The notes under the pieces: model-generated
What the model saw: only the letters and a program-made list of their open reading frames with translations
What the model was told of the DNA's origin: nothing
The model's database searches: none
Position numbers and translations under genes: made by a program
Part shown: one piece after another, positions 28,506-37,721 of the stretch
Layout of the letters: each line of letters opens with the position of its first letter
Numbering within the stretch: position 1 is the stretch's first letter
From: Mesorhizobium tianshanense
Lineage (GTDB): Bacteria > Pseudomonadota > Alphaproteobacteria > Rhizobiales > Rhizobiaceae
Direction: 5' to 3'
NCBI RefSeq assembly: GCF_007830515.1
Contig: NZ_VLKT01000007.1
Location: forward strand, 119,042 to 183,041
DNA length: 64,000 nt

Positions 28506-30332
28506 ATGTCGGGACCGCAAGTCGCCATCGACCTTGGCCGTATCGAGCGCAATGCGCGCACGATCGTCGAGCGCTGCGCCCTGTCAGGCATCAAGGTCTT
28601 CGGCGTCACCAAGGGCACCTGCGGCATGCCGCAAGTGGCGCGCGCCATGCTGCGCGGCGGCGTCGCCGGCATCGCCGAATCGCGCTTCGAAAACATCCGC
28701 CGGCTGCGCGACAGCGGCATCACCGCGCCGATCATGCTGCTGCGCAGCCCGCCGATGGCGCGCATCGAGGAGGTGGTACGCACCGTCGACATCAGCCTGC
28801 AGTCCGAACTCGCCACCATCCGCGAGCTATCGCGCATCGCCGAACGCATGGGCCGCGTCCACGACATCATGCTGATGATCGATCTCGGCGATCTCAGGGA
28901 AGGCATCTGGCCGAACGATCTCGTGCCCACGGTCGAGCAGATCCTGGCACTCAAGGGCGTGCGCATCGCCGGCATAGGCACCAATCTCGGCTGCTTCGGC
29001 GCCATCATGCCGACGGAAGAGAATCTCGGGCAACTCCTCGCCCATGCCTACAAGACCGAGCGGCTCTCCGGCAAAAGCCTCGACTGGATCTCGGGCGGAG
29101 CCTCGTCGTCGCTGACGCTGCTGCTCGAAGGCAGGCTGCCTGCCGGCATCAACAATCTGCGCGTCGGCGAGGCGATCCTGCAGGGTGGCGTCGAAACTTT
29201 CCGTGAGACGCCGTGGGCCGAACTCGAACCCGACGCCTGCCGGCTGACCAGCGAACTCATCGAGGTCAAGCTCAAGCCGTCGCGACCGATCGGCCAATCC
29301 GGCTACGACGCTTTCGGCAACCAGCCGGTGTTTCCAGACCAGGGCGACAGGCTGCGCGCCATCGCCAATATCGGCCGCGAGGACGTGCTGGTCGAAGGGC
29401 TCACTCCGATCGCCAAGGGCGTTCGCGTGCTCGGCGCTTCCAGCGACCACTTGCTGCTCGACGTGCATGACGCCGATCCGCCGCCCGCCGTCGGCGACCG
29501 CGTCGCCTTCCGCATGAGCTATGGCGCCATGCTGCTGGCGATGACCTCGGAATATGTCGAAAAGGCCCCGATGCACGACGTCGAGGACTTTTCCGGTCGC
29601 AAGATGGTGTCGATATCGGCCGAACCGGCGGCCGCCGGCATCCTCGCCAGGGAAGCGACCGGCGCGCGGCTGGAGGCGATGAATTTCGATGTCGTCGAAC
29701 TGGCCGATATCGAACGGCCACCGTCCGGCTTGATCCGGCTCGCCGCCGGGAGCGACCGGCGCATCGCCCACAAGGCCCTGACAGCGACCGCGCGGGCGAC
29801 GCACTCCTTCGGCCTGATCTGGATCGATTCCATCGCAGCACTCATGCCGGAAGGCGAAGACAGCATCGACCTGCCGGAGCGTTCGGTGCTGGCGCGTGCG
29901 CTTGGCCTCGACCACAAGCCCGGTGCCTTGCTGCCGCAGCTGTCGCCGGAAAACGTCGTCATCGTCGGGTTGCGCCATGCCGATCCAGCCGAGGCCCGGG
30001 TGCTGAAGGATTCGCGCGTCTCCGCCTTCACCATGGCCGATATCGACGCCATGGGCATGCGCGACCTCATGCACGAGGCGATCCGCATCGCCACCTCCGG
30101 CACGCAAGGCTTCCATGTCAGCTATTCCCCTGATGTCACCGAATTCGCCGGCTGGGCGGCCGGGTCCGGCGGTCTCACCGTGCGCGAAACGCATCAGGCG
30201 ATGGAGGCGATCGCACTATCGGGTCGGCTGTTGTCGATGGACGTCTCCGGGTTGACGTCCGATCTCGAACCGCGGTTGGCGGCCGAAACGGTGAATTTCG
30301 TCATGTCGGCTTTCGGCAAGCGGATTCTCTAA
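28506..30332 (+). CDS. Two-domain protein: alanine/ornithine racemase-like PLP domain fused to a degenerate arginase-fold domain
   Basis: A 608-residue protein. Residues ~1-370 are an alanine racemase-type TIM barrel plus beta domain of the Orr/YhfX kind: IDLGRIERNARTIV, VFGVTKGTCG (PLP lysine), MLMIDLGDLREGI, GIGTNLGCFG and SGGASSSLTLL. From ~385 the sequence follows the ureohydrolase (arginase/agmatinase) fold: LAREATGARLEAMNFDVVELADIERP, FGLIWIDSIAAL, VVIVGLRHADPAEA, GFHVSYSPDVTEFA, GGLTVRETHQAMEAIA and a final helix ETVNFVMSAFGKRIL. The manganese ligands are gone: the usual DAHxD reads DSIAA, DxD near the end reads SPD, and no GGDHS is seen. The domain is probably non-catalytic, perhaps binding a basic amino acid. 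Directly follows dadA. Confidence 0.75.
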   Translation: MSGPQVAIDLGRIERNARTIVERCALSGIKVFGVTKGTCGMPQVARAMLRGGVAGIAESRFENIRRLRDSGITAPIMLLRSPPMARIEEVVRTVDISLQSELATIRELSRIAERMGRVHDIMLMIDLGDLREGIWPNDLVPTVEQILALKGVRIAGIGTNLGCFGAIMPTEENLGQLLAHAYKTERLSGKSLDWISGGASSSLTLLLEGRLPAGINNLRVGEAILQGGVETFRETPWAELEPDACRLTSELIEVKLKPSRPIGQSGYDAFGNQPVFPDQGDRLRAIANIGREDVLVEGLTPIAKGVRVLGASSDHLLLDVHDADPPPAVGDRVAFRMSYGAMLLAMTSEYVEKAPMHDVEDFSGRKMVSISAEPAAAGILAREATGARLEAMNFDVVELADIERPPSGLIRLAAGSDRRIAHKALTATARATHSFGLIWIDSIAALMPEGEDSIDLPERSVLARALGLDHKPGALLPQLSPENVVIVGLRHADPAEARVLKDSRVSAFTMADIDAMGMRDLMHEAIRIATSGTQGFHVSYSPDVTEFAGWAAGSGGLTVRETHQAMEAIALSGRLLSMDVSGLTSDLEPRLAAETVNFVMSAFGKRIL

Positions 30333-30377
30333 GCATGATCCCGAAAAGTGGACACCGGTTTTCGGAAAAGATCATGC
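30333..30377. repeat. Dispersed rhizobial palindromic repeat, copy 2
   Basis: Same unit as at 13906-13950: GCATGATC...GATCATGC arms around CCGAAAA and TTTTCGG. It fills the gap between two convergent genes and could act as a bidirectional transcription barrier. Confidence 0.78.
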
Positions 30378-30387
30378 TCAAGAAATG

Positions 30388-31758
30388 TCAGCTCTGCGCC
30401 TCGACCGCCGCGCGCCATGAGCGCGCACAATCCGCCCAGGCTGGATCAGCCGGTGGCTCGATCCTTTCGCCTTTGCCCAGGACCATTCTTTGGTCCGACG
30501 CCAGCAAGGCAGCGCCGATGCTGGTGCCGGTCGCGGCCTCGGACGCAATGACGGCACGCGTCGTGGCCGCTGCGAGCATCTGCGTGAAAAGCGGGTTGCG
30601 GGCGAACGGGCCCTCGACGATGGCAGGGCCGTCGGCACCGATCAGATCGAGGCAGGTTGCCGTCATCAGCGCCAGGTAGAAAGAGATGGCGGCAAAGCGC
30701 TGGCCATTGCTGATCCCGTCGGCGTTGAGCCATGCGGCCGCATGATGCGGAAACGGCCCCGAACCCTGTTGGGTCGAAGGCAGCAGCAGGGCTGTCCTGG
30801 CGAACACCGCCTCGACATCCTGTGCTGCCCAGTCTTCCGATTGGCCTTCCGTCAGCAGCGAAAACTCGCGGCCGCCCATGAAGCGCGCCGACGGCACCGG
30901 ATAGCCGAGCGCGTTGACATTGACCAGCGTGTCGCGCGCCGGGTCGAGTGGGACCTTGTTGCCGCCGACCGCCATCGACACCACCCAGGTGCCGGTCGAG
31001 ACGACGGCGAAAGGCGGCGCGTCGGACAGGAGATGCGGCAGCAGCGAGGCGTTGGAATCGTGCAGGCCGCACAATACTGGCGTCTGCGGATCGAGCCCGG
31101 TTCGCATGGCAAGGGCTGGCAGGATTGGGCCGAGGCGGTCCTTCGCCGGCCGCACCGGCGCCATCAGCCGGCGCCATTGCATCCTGTCGACCAGTGACGA
31201 GAAATTCGCCTTCCACGGGTTCCACAGATCAGTGTGGCAGCCGAGCGAGGTCACTTCGTTGGCGGCGACGCCGGTCAGGCGCAGCGCCCAGTATTGCGGG
31301 TACATAAGGATCGCGGCGGCCTTGGCGAAATCCGTCGGGAACCGCTTCTGCTGCCAGAAGAGCTGTGCGCCGAGGTTGAGGCCAACCGGCAGGCGCGGCG
31401 TGCCCGTCTCGGTGAAGGCCGGACGGATCGCGTCATAGTCCTGGGCAAAGGCGTCAGGCCCGTCGAATTCATAGTCGAGCACCGGCAGCGCCAGTTCGCC
31501 GGCGGCGTCCACCAGCACGCCTGTCGCGCCATGCGTGGTGATCGATATCGCATCGATGCGCTGCCTCTGGTTGATCCCGGCGAGGCTGTCGAGGATGAAG
31601 GTCCATAGAAGCTCGACATCATGGTGTGGGTAGCAGCCGTCGGCAACGGGCGCGTTCGCAACGCGGCGCAGCGTGACTTCGCGCATATCGGCGAGATCGA
31701 CCAGCGCGACCTTGGCGTTGGTCTTGCCGATATCGATGACGGCGACGTGGCGGGTCAT
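30388..31758 (-). CDS. rhaK: L-rhamnulose kinase-type FGGY carbohydrate kinase
   Basis: A 456-residue FGGY kinase. [15 protein letters not shown] is the N-terminal ATP-phosphate loop; [16 protein letters not shown] and [10 protein letters not shown] are the central catalytic and adenosine motifs. It is the last gene of the rhaRSTPQUK order known from Rhizobium leguminosarum, where RhaK phosphorylates rhamnulose and is also required for rhamnose transport. It overlaps rhaU by ATGA. Confidence 0.87.
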   Translation of the reverse strand: MTRHVAVIDIGKTNAKVALVDLADMREVTLRRVANAPVADGCYPHHDVELLWTFILDSLAGINQRQRIDAISITTHGATGVLVDAAGELALPVLDYEFDGPDAFAQDYDAIRPAFTETGTPRLPVGLNLGAQLFWQQKRFPTDFAKAAAILMYPQYWALRLTGVAANEVTSLGCHTDLWNPWKANFSSLVDRMQWRRLMAPVRPAKDRLGPILPALAMRTGLDPQTPVLCGLHDSNASLLPHLLSDAPPFAVVSTGTWVVSMAVGGNKVPLDPARDTLVNVNALGYPVPSARFMGGREFSLLTEGQSEDWAAQDVEAVFARTALLLPSTQQGSGPFPHHAAAWLNADGISNGQRFAAISFYLALMTATCLDLIGADGPAIVEGPFARNPLFTQMLAAATTRAVIASEAATGTSIGAALLASDQRMVLGKGERIEPPADPAWADCARSWRAAVEAQS

Positions 31759-32072
31759 TCCATATGGAACATTGTTTCCAGCGGCACCGCCACCGGCTCA
31801 TTGTTAGGCTTCGTTTCCATGACGTCGGCCATCTCGGCCCACCAGCACTGCATCACCGGGTGCTTCGGCAATTCGTCCATGCCATGGCCGTCGCGCCGCC
31901 ACAGCACGCCGAACAAGGTGTTGGTCTCCTCGTCGAGATGGATCGAATAGTCGGAAACGCCGGCCTGTTTGAGCAGCGCCACCAGCGACGGCCAGATGGC
32001 GTCGTGGCGCCTTTTGTATTCGGCCTTCATGCCGGGATTGAGCTTCATCTTGAACGCGTATTTCTCGGGCAT
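31755..32072 (-). CDS. rhaU: L-rhamnose mutarotase
   Basis: A 105-residue protein of the RhaM/YiiL family, which interconverts alpha and beta L-rhamnose. [28 protein letters not shown] with the conserved His and [29 protein letters not shown] match the family closely. Its start overlaps the rhaQ stop by one base (TGATG) and its stop overlaps rhaK (ATGA). Confidence 0.92.
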   Translation of the reverse strand: MPEKYAFKMKLNPGMKAEYKRRHDAIWPSLVALLKQAGVSDYSIHLDEETNTLFGVLWRRDGHGMDELPKHPVMQCWWAEMADVMETKPNNEPVAVPLETMFHME

Positions 32073-33073
32073 CAGGTGAAGCGCTCCCGCCGCACGCGCC
32101 GCCACAGGATCGGCAGCGCGATGACGATGATCAGCAGCAGGCCGATGAAGATCGACATGACGATGCCGGGCACGTTGAGCAGGCCGAGGCCGAAGGTTAC
32201 CAGCCCCATGATGAAGGCCGCCAGCACGACGCCCAGAATGCTGCCGGCACCGCCGAGAATGCTGACGCCGCCGAGCACCACCATGGTGATGACTTCGAGC
32301 TCGTAGCCTTGAGCGATCGACGGCCGGGTCGAGCCGAGCCGCGAGGTGATCAGCACCGAGGCGATGCCCGCCATTAGTCCGGTCAGGCAGAACAGGATGA
32401 ATTTGATGCGGCCGACGCGCACGCCGGAAAATTGCGCGGCGACCGGATTGTTGCCGATGGCGAAGACGCGGCGGCCGAAGCTCGTCCGGTGCAGAAGGAA
32501 CCAGTAGATGGCGGCCGCGACGAGGAAGAGCGCCAGTTCGAACGACACCACCCACCAGACATAGCCCTGGCCGAAGAAGGCGAAGCTCGGGGGATAGCCC
32601 TTGTAGGCCTGGTCGCCGAGGATGATGAAGGCGATGCCGCGAAACAGGCTCATCGTGCCGATGGTGACGACGATCGACGGCAATCCCAGCCTGGTGACGA
32701 GCAGCCCGTTGAAGGCGCCGCAGCCCAGCCCGACCAGGATGCCGATCGCCACCAGCACCGGCGTGCCGGCGCCGGCCTGCACCGCCATGCCCATCACCGT
32801 CGAAGCCAGCGCAATGATTGCGGCGACCGACAGGTCGATCTCGCCGGAAATGATCAGCAGCGCCATGGCGAGCGCGATCAGCGCCTTTTCGGTGAAGTTG
32901 AAGGTCAGGTCCGACAGCGACCACGCGTCGAGGAAATAGGGCGAGGCGAAACTGTTGACGGCAAAGATGGCGACCGCCACGGCAACCAGCAGCGCCTCCC
33001 ATGAGAAGATCGCCGAGTTGAATGGCTTGTCGAGCCGGTCGGGAATGTGGCGTGGGGCAGGGGTGTCGGTCAT
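32072..33073 (-). CDS. rhaQ: Rhamnose ABC transporter permease
   Basis: A 333-residue CUT2 permease with about ten helices. [22 protein letters not shown] and the C-terminal [11 protein letters not shown] are the family signatures. With RhaP it forms the channel of the rhamnose importer. The start [13 protein letters not shown] at 33073 overlaps rhaP by ATGA; the longer upstream frame is antisense-like shadow of rhaP and was not used. Confidence 0.88.
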   Translation of the reverse strand: MTDTPAPRHIPDRLDKPFNSAIFSWEALLVAVAVAIFAVNSFASPYFLDAWSLSDLTFNFTEKALIALAMALLIISGEIDLSVAAIIALASTVMGMAVQAGAGTPVLVAIGILVGLGCGAFNGLLVTRLGLPSIVVTIGTMSLFRGIAFIILGDQAYKGYPPSFAFFGQGYVWWVVSFELALFLVAAAIYWFLLHRTSFGRRVFAIGNNPVAAQFSGVRVGRIKFILFCLTGLMAGIASVLITSRLGSTRPSIAQGYELEVITMVVLGGVSILGGAGSILGVVLAAFIMGLVTFGLGLLNVPGIVMSIFIGLLLIIVIALPILWRRVRRERFT

Positions 33074-34047
33074 GCCGCTTCCGCCTTTTTGAGGATGATG
33101 CGGCCCTGCCGGCGTTCGCCGCGCGCATTGAGCACCACCGCCAGGATGATGGCGCTGCCCGAAATCGCCATCTGCCAGAACGGCGAGATGTTGATGACCG
33201 GCAATGCGTTGGAGATGATGCCGAGGAAGAGCGCGCCGAGCACTGCGCCGCCGACCGAGCCGATGCCACCGGCGATCGAGATGCCGCCGATGACGCAGGC
33301 GGCGATGATGTTGAGCTCGTAGCCATTGGCGACCTCGACCGAGGCGATGACGTAGCGCGAGATCCAGAGATAGCCGCAGAGACCGGCAGCCATCCCCGAA
33401 ATGCAAAAGACGATGAACTTGGTCCGGCCGACATCGATGCCGGCATAGACCGATGCCGTCGGGTTGACGCCGATGGCGTAGATCGAGCGGCCGAGTGCGG
33501 TGCGCGTCATCAACAGGAAGAACAGCGCGATGACCAGTATGGCAATCCACGACAGCACCGGGATGCCGAGGAACGCCGCGCGCTGCAGGCCGATGAAATC
33601 AGGGCTCATCTGGTCGGCATTGACCCAGGCGCCGCCGGATATGACGAAGGTGGCGCCGCGATAGATGGTGAGCGTGCCGAGTGTCACCACGATCGACGGG
33701 ATGTTCAGCCGCCACACCAGCAGGCCGTTGATCGCGCCGAGCACCAGTCCGACCAGAAGCGCGATGACGATCAGCAACGGGATCGGGATTGCCGGATGTG
33801 CTGCGTTCAGCATCGCCACCACCATGCCGGTGAAGCAGAGGTTGGATGCCATCGACAGGTCGATCGAGCGGGTCAGGATCACCACCATCTGCCCCAGCGC
33901 CAGGATCATCAGGATCGAGGTGTCGTTGAACAGCTGGCGCAGATTGCCCGGGGCGGCAAAGCCCGGAAAGCGCATCGAGATCAGCCCGATCAGCACGACG
34001 ATTGCCGCGAGCAGCCAGACTTCGCGATACTTGAGAAGAGCCTTCAT
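33070..34047 (-). CDS. rhaP: Rhamnose ABC transporter permease
   Basis: A 325-residue CUT2 permease, [21 protein letters not shown]..., with [18 protein letters not shown] and [18 protein letters not shown]. It pairs with RhaQ. Overlaps of 4 bp with both rhaT and rhaQ show a tightly coupled operon. Confidence 0.88.
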   Translation of the reverse strand: MKALLKYREVWLLAAIVVLIGLISMRFPGFAAPGNLRQLFNDTSILMILALGQMVVILTRSIDLSMASNLCFTGMVVAMLNAAHPAIPIPLLIVIALLVGLVLGAINGLLVWRLNIPSIVVTLGTLTIYRGATFVISGGAWVNADQMSPDFIGLQRAAFLGIPVLSWIAILVIALFFLLMTRTALGRSIYAIGVNPTASVYAGIDVGRTKFIVFCISGMAAGLCGYLWISRYVIASVEVANGYELNIIAACVIGGISIAGGIGSVGGAVLGALFLGIISNALPVINISPFWQMAISGSAIILAVVLNARGERRQGRIILKKAEAA

Positions 34048-35585
34048 GCCGCGATCCCCGCTGCCGTCCTGACCAGCGTTTCGGCGTCAAGCCCCTTGTT
34101 GTCGTAGACCGAGGCGATGCGGCCTTCGCGCATGACAACGACGCGGTCGGACATGCCGAGGATCTCGGGCAGTTCGGACGACACCATGATCACCGACAGG
34201 CCTTGCGCGACGAGCTCGGCCATGAAGCCATGCACGGCGGCTTTCGAGCCGATGTCGATGCCCTTGGTCGGCTCGTCGAGGATGATCACCTTTGGCGCGG
34301 TCGCCAGCCATTTGGCGATGACGATCTTCTGCTGGTTGCCGCCGGATAGCGTGCCGACGTCCTGGCTGAGCGAGGAGGCGCGCAAATCGAGCCGCTCGGT
34401 ATAGGAACGGGCCAGCGCGAACTCCTCCGCCAGCCGCAGCATGCCTGACTTGGACGTGCGCTTGAGCGAAGGCAGCGAGATGTTCTGGAAGATCGGCAGG
34501 CCGATCACCACGCCTTGCTTGCCGCGTTCTTCGGGCACGTAGACGATGCCGGCGTCGATCGAATCCGCCGCCGATTTCGGCATGATCGCCTTGCCTTCCA
34601 GCGTGATCGTGCCGCTGCTGGTGCGGGTGATGCCTGATATCGCCTGCATCACTTCGCTGCGCCCGGCGCCGACAAGCCCGTAGAAGCCGAGGATTTCGCC
34701 TCTGTGCAACTCGAAGCCGATATCGTCGAACTCGGTCGGGTGCGACAGGCCGGAGACAGTAAGCACCGGCGCGCCGATCTCGGCCTTGCGCTGCGGAAAG
34801 ATGTGATCGACGGCGCGGCCGACCATCATGCGCACGATCTGGCTCTGGCCGGCATCCTTGATCAGTCCCTCGCCGACCATCTCGCCATCGCGGAACACCG
34901 TGTAACGGTCGGCGATGCGGTAGATCTCGTCGAACTTGTGGCTGATGAAGAGGATCGCCTTGCCTTCGCTTTTCAGGAATTCGACCAGCAGGAAAAGCTC
35001 CTCGATCTCCTTCAGCGAAAGCGCCGCGGTCGGCTCGTCCATGATGACGATCTGCGCATCGATCGACATGGCGCGGGCGACGGCAACGAGGTGCTTGTTG
35101 GCGATGCCGAGATCCTTCAGCCGCGCGTCGGCGTCGATATGGCCGGCACGCATCGTGTCCAGCACCTCACGGGCTTGTTTGCGCATGGTGCGCCAGTCGA
35201 TGGTGCCGAAGCGCGACCGCGGCGCATGGCCGAGAAAGATGTTCTCGGCCACTGTCAGGTCGTCGAACAGCACGGTTTCCTGATGGATGGCGGTGATGCC
35301 GTGCCCGAAAGCGGCATGTGCGCTGGGCAGTGTGACGGGCTGGCCATCTATGCTGATGGTGCCCGCGTCGGGCTGGTAGATACCGGTCATGATCTTGACC
35401 AGCGTCGACTTGCCGGCGCCGTTCTCGCCGACCAGCGCGGTCACCTGGCCGGGGTAGAGCGACAGGCTGACATCATGCAGCGCGCGCACGCCGGGAAAAC
35501 TCTTCGAGATGCCGGACAGCGTCAGGCGCGGAGCCGGAGCCAAAGGCTGCTCAGTCGTCGGGTTGAGTTGGGCTGTCGTGTCCAT
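34044..35585 (-). CDS. rhaT: Rhamnose ABC transporter, duplicated ATPase
   Basis: A 513-residue CUT2 double ATPase. First half: Walker [10 protein letters not shown], Walker B VIMDEPTAAL. Second half: degenerate P-loop GLVGAGRSE, signature LSGGNQQKI, Walker B VIILDEPTKGID. The start MDTTAQLNPTTEQP at 35585 is preferred; 29 further upstream residues are possible but not family-like. It follows rhaS by 83 bp. Confidence 0.87.
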   Translation of the reverse strand: MDTTAQLNPTTEQPLAPAPRLTLSGISKSFPGVRALHDVSLSLYPGQVTALVGENGAGKSTLVKIMTGIYQPDAGTISIDGQPVTLPSAHAAFGHGITAIHQETVLFDDLTVAENIFLGHAPRSRFGTIDWRTMRKQAREVLDTMRAGHIDADARLKDLGIANKHLVAVARAMSIDAQIVIMDEPTAALSLKEIEELFLLVEFLKSEGKAILFISHKFDEIYRIADRYTVFRDGEMVGEGLIKDAGQSQIVRMMVGRAVDHIFPQRKAEIGAPVLTVSGLSHPTEFDDIGFELHRGEILGFYGLVGAGRSEVMQAISGITRTSSGTITLEGKAIMPKSAADSIDAGIVYVPEERGKQGVVIGLPIFQNISLPSLKRTSKSGMLRLAEEFALARSYTERLDLRASSLSQDVGTLSGGNQQKIVIAKWLATAPKVIILDEPTKGIDIGSKAAVHGFMAELVAQGLSVIMVSSELPEILGMSDRVVVMREGRIASVYDNKGLDAETLVRTAAGIAA

Positions 35586-35668
35586 AGTCGTATCAAGCCC
35601 TGAAGCAAGGTCCGTTTGAGGCCGCGGCGGGACCTCAGGTCCCGCCGCGCAAGGTTGAAGCTCCAGGA

Positions 35669-36664
35669 TCAATAGATCTTGGAGAACTCTTCGATGTTGG
35701 TCTTGTCGAACTGGAAGGGCGGAGCCATCGCAGCCGAGTTGGTGTCGTCGAGCGTGATCTTGCCGACGCGGCCGATCGACAGCGTCGCGCCGGGCTTGGC
35801 TTCTTCCTTCTTCACCGCCAGGTCATGGGCGAGGTAGACGGCCGAGTAGCCGAGGTCGATCGGGTTCCACAGCGCAACGGCCTGGCTGGCGCCGTTGTCG
35901 ATGAACTTCTTGAACTCGGACGGCAGCGCCAGGCCGGTGACGTTGACCTTGCCGATCAGGTTCTCGTCGGTCACCACCTGGGCGGCGGCAACGACGCCCA
36001 CCGTGGTCGGTGCGATGATCGCCTTGAGGTTCGGATAGGATTTCAGCAGGCCCTTGGCCTCGTCGGTGCTCTTGGCCGAATCGTCATCGCCATAAACGGT
36101 GGCGACGAGTTTGATCTTCGGGAATTTCTCCGGCAGAACCTTCTTGGCCGCGTCGATCCAGGCATTCTGGTTGGTCGCGGTGGACGAAGCCGACAGGATG
36201 GCGACGTCGCCGCCTTCCGGCAGATAGTCGGCGGCAAGCTTGATGATGGTCTCGCCGATCAGATTGGTGTCGGACGGATTGAGGTGAAGCTGGCGGCCTT
36301 CCGGCGCGACGCCCGAATCCCACGAGATGACGGTGATGCCGCGATCCATCGCCTTCTTCAGCGCCGGAACCAGAGCATCGGCGTCATTGGCCGAAATGGC
36401 GATGGCGTTGACCTTCTGGGCGATCAGCGAATTGATCACTTCGATCTGCGCTTCGGCGGTGGCCTTGGTCGGGCCGGTGTAGATGATGTCGACATCGCCG
36501 AGTTCCTTGGCCGCCTCTTCGGCGCCCTTGTTGGCGGCGTCGAAGAAGCCGTTGCCGAGCGACTTGACCACCAGCGCGATCTTGACGTTCTCGGCATAGG
36601 CGGCATTCACGAACATGGCGGCCGACAACGCTGCCGTCACCATCAATTTCTTCAAAATGCTCAT
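35669..36664 (-). CDS. rhaS: Rhamnose-binding periplasmic protein
   Basis: A 331-residue sugar-binding protein with a signal peptide (MSILKKLMVTAALSAAMFVNAAYA) behind GGGAGG. KSLGNGFFDAANKGAEEAAKEL, ISANDADALVPALKKAMDRGI and DSGVAPEGRQLHLNPSD match the RhaS family of rhizobial rhamnose importers, distinct from the E. coli regulator of the same name. Confidence 0.88.
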   Translation of the reverse strand: MSILKKLMVTAALSAAMFVNAAYAENVKIALVVKSLGNGFFDAANKGAEEAAKELGDVDIIYTGPTKATAEAQIEVINSLIAQKVNAIAISANDADALVPALKKAMDRGITVISWDSGVAPEGRQLHLNPSDTNLIGETIIKLAADYLPEGGDVAILSASSTATNQNAWIDAAKKVLPEKFPKIKLVATVYGDDDSAKSTDEAKGLLKSYPNLKAIIAPTTVGVVAAAQVVTDENLIGKVNVTGLALPSEFKKFIDNGASQAVALWNPIDLGYSAVYLAHDLAVKKEEAKPGATLSIGRVGKITLDDTNSAAMAPPFQFDKTNIEEFSKIY

Positions 36665-36719
36665 TCGAATATCCTCCCTTGAGCGTTGCATTCCATCGCC
36701 GCTGCGGCGTGAGTTCGTC

Positions 36720-37529
36720 TCAGGCCTGCAGCGAAGATTCTTCCTTATTGCCTAGCGTTGTGCGGGCGACGATCAGCGTCACACCAGCGGTCTCGAGCAT
36801 CTTGGCCTCGCGATCCTCGATGCCATCGTCGGTGATGACCGTGGCGATGCGCGACAGACCGCACAGGATCAGGCTCGAGCGTTTGCGGAACTTCGACGAG
36901 TCGACCAGCACCACCAGCTCGTCGGCCTGGTCGATCAGTTTCTGCTCCGCCTGGATCAGCAGCGGATCGCCTTCCATCAGGCCCAACGGCCCGAGCCCCT
37001 GCGCGCCCATGAACATGCGGCGCGCATAGAAATTGCGTGTCACGTCGTTGTCGAAGGGCGACAGGATGATGTTCTGCTCGCGGTAGATGGTGCCGCCCGA
37101 CAGCATGACCGTGTTCTTGGAATGCTTGAGCAGGTGCTCGGCGATCGGGAAGGAATTGGTGAAGATCGGCATGCGGCGGCCGGTCAAGAAATGCACCATC
37201 TGGAAGGTGGTGGTGCCGCCATTGACGATGATTGGCTCGCCATCCGTGCAGAGTTCCACGGCTTCCCGCGCGATCGCCCGCTTCTGCGAAGCGTTGATCG
37301 TCTCGTTGACGGAAAAGGGCCGGCCGGCAAGGCCGATGAACTGGGGTGGGGTGATCGCCTCGGCGCCGCCCCGCACGCGGCGCAAGCGCTTTTGCACATG
37401 CAAGGCGGCGATGTCGCGCCGGATCGTCGCCTCTGACGAGTCTGTCAGGTCGACCATTTCCTGCACCGTCACCACAGGCTTTTCCTGGACGGCGGACAAA
37501 ATGATCCTGTGGCGCTCTTTCTCGTGCAT
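36720..37529 (-). CDS. rhaR: DeoR-family regulator of rhamnose catabolism
   Basis: A 269-residue DeoR repressor. The N-terminal winged HTH reads ILSAVQEKPVVTVQEMVDLTDSSEATIRRDIAAL, followed by the sugar-phosphate-binding DeoR C-terminal domain (NGGTTTFQMVHFL, VMLSGGTIYREQN, SSKFRKRSSLILCGLS). Start at 37529 behind AGGGAGG. In R. leguminosarum the equivalent protein represses the rha genes. It diverges from rhaD over a spacer holding a symmetrical operator pair. Confidence 0.86.
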   Translation of the reverse strand: MHEKERHRIILSAVQEKPVVTVQEMVDLTDSSEATIRRDIAALHVQKRLRRVRGGAEAITPPQFIGLAGRPFSVNETINASQKRAIAREAVELCTDGEPIIVNGGTTTFQMVHFLTGRRMPIFTNSFPIAEHLLKHSKNTVMLSGGTIYREQNIILSPFDNDVTRNFYARRMFMGAQGLGPLGLMEGDPLLIQAEQKLIDQADELVVLVDSSKFRKRSSLILCGLSRIATVITDDGIEDREAKMLETAGVTLIVARTTLGNKEESSLQA

Positions 37530-37571
37530 GGTTCCTCCCTGCCTGCACATCTAGGCACCCAAAACGCGCAG

Positions 37572-37644
37572 TGTCAATCATTTCCGATCACATAATTTCA
37601 TTGTGCAGCGCAATATGATCAGTATTGATCGTTTATGATTGACA
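37572..37644. promoter_or_regulatory. Paired operator candidates between rhaR and rhaD
   Basis: Two 19-bp sites face each other: 37572-37590 and 37626-37644 match at 16 of 19 positions as an inverted pair (TGTCAATCAT-N3-CGATCA). Each contains TGATY words 10 bp apart; on the right arm TGATC/TGATC/TGATT start at 37616, 37626 and 37636, in helical phase. Tandem in-phase half-sites are typical of DeoR operators. Placement in the divergent promoter makes RhaR the likely ligand. Confidence 0.6.
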
Positions 37645-37721
37645 ATGCCCTCGCTTCCGTGGACAGTCGACCAAAATTGACCGCATTGTTTTGCGCGTCT
37701 CATCTCACGGGAGGATTACCC

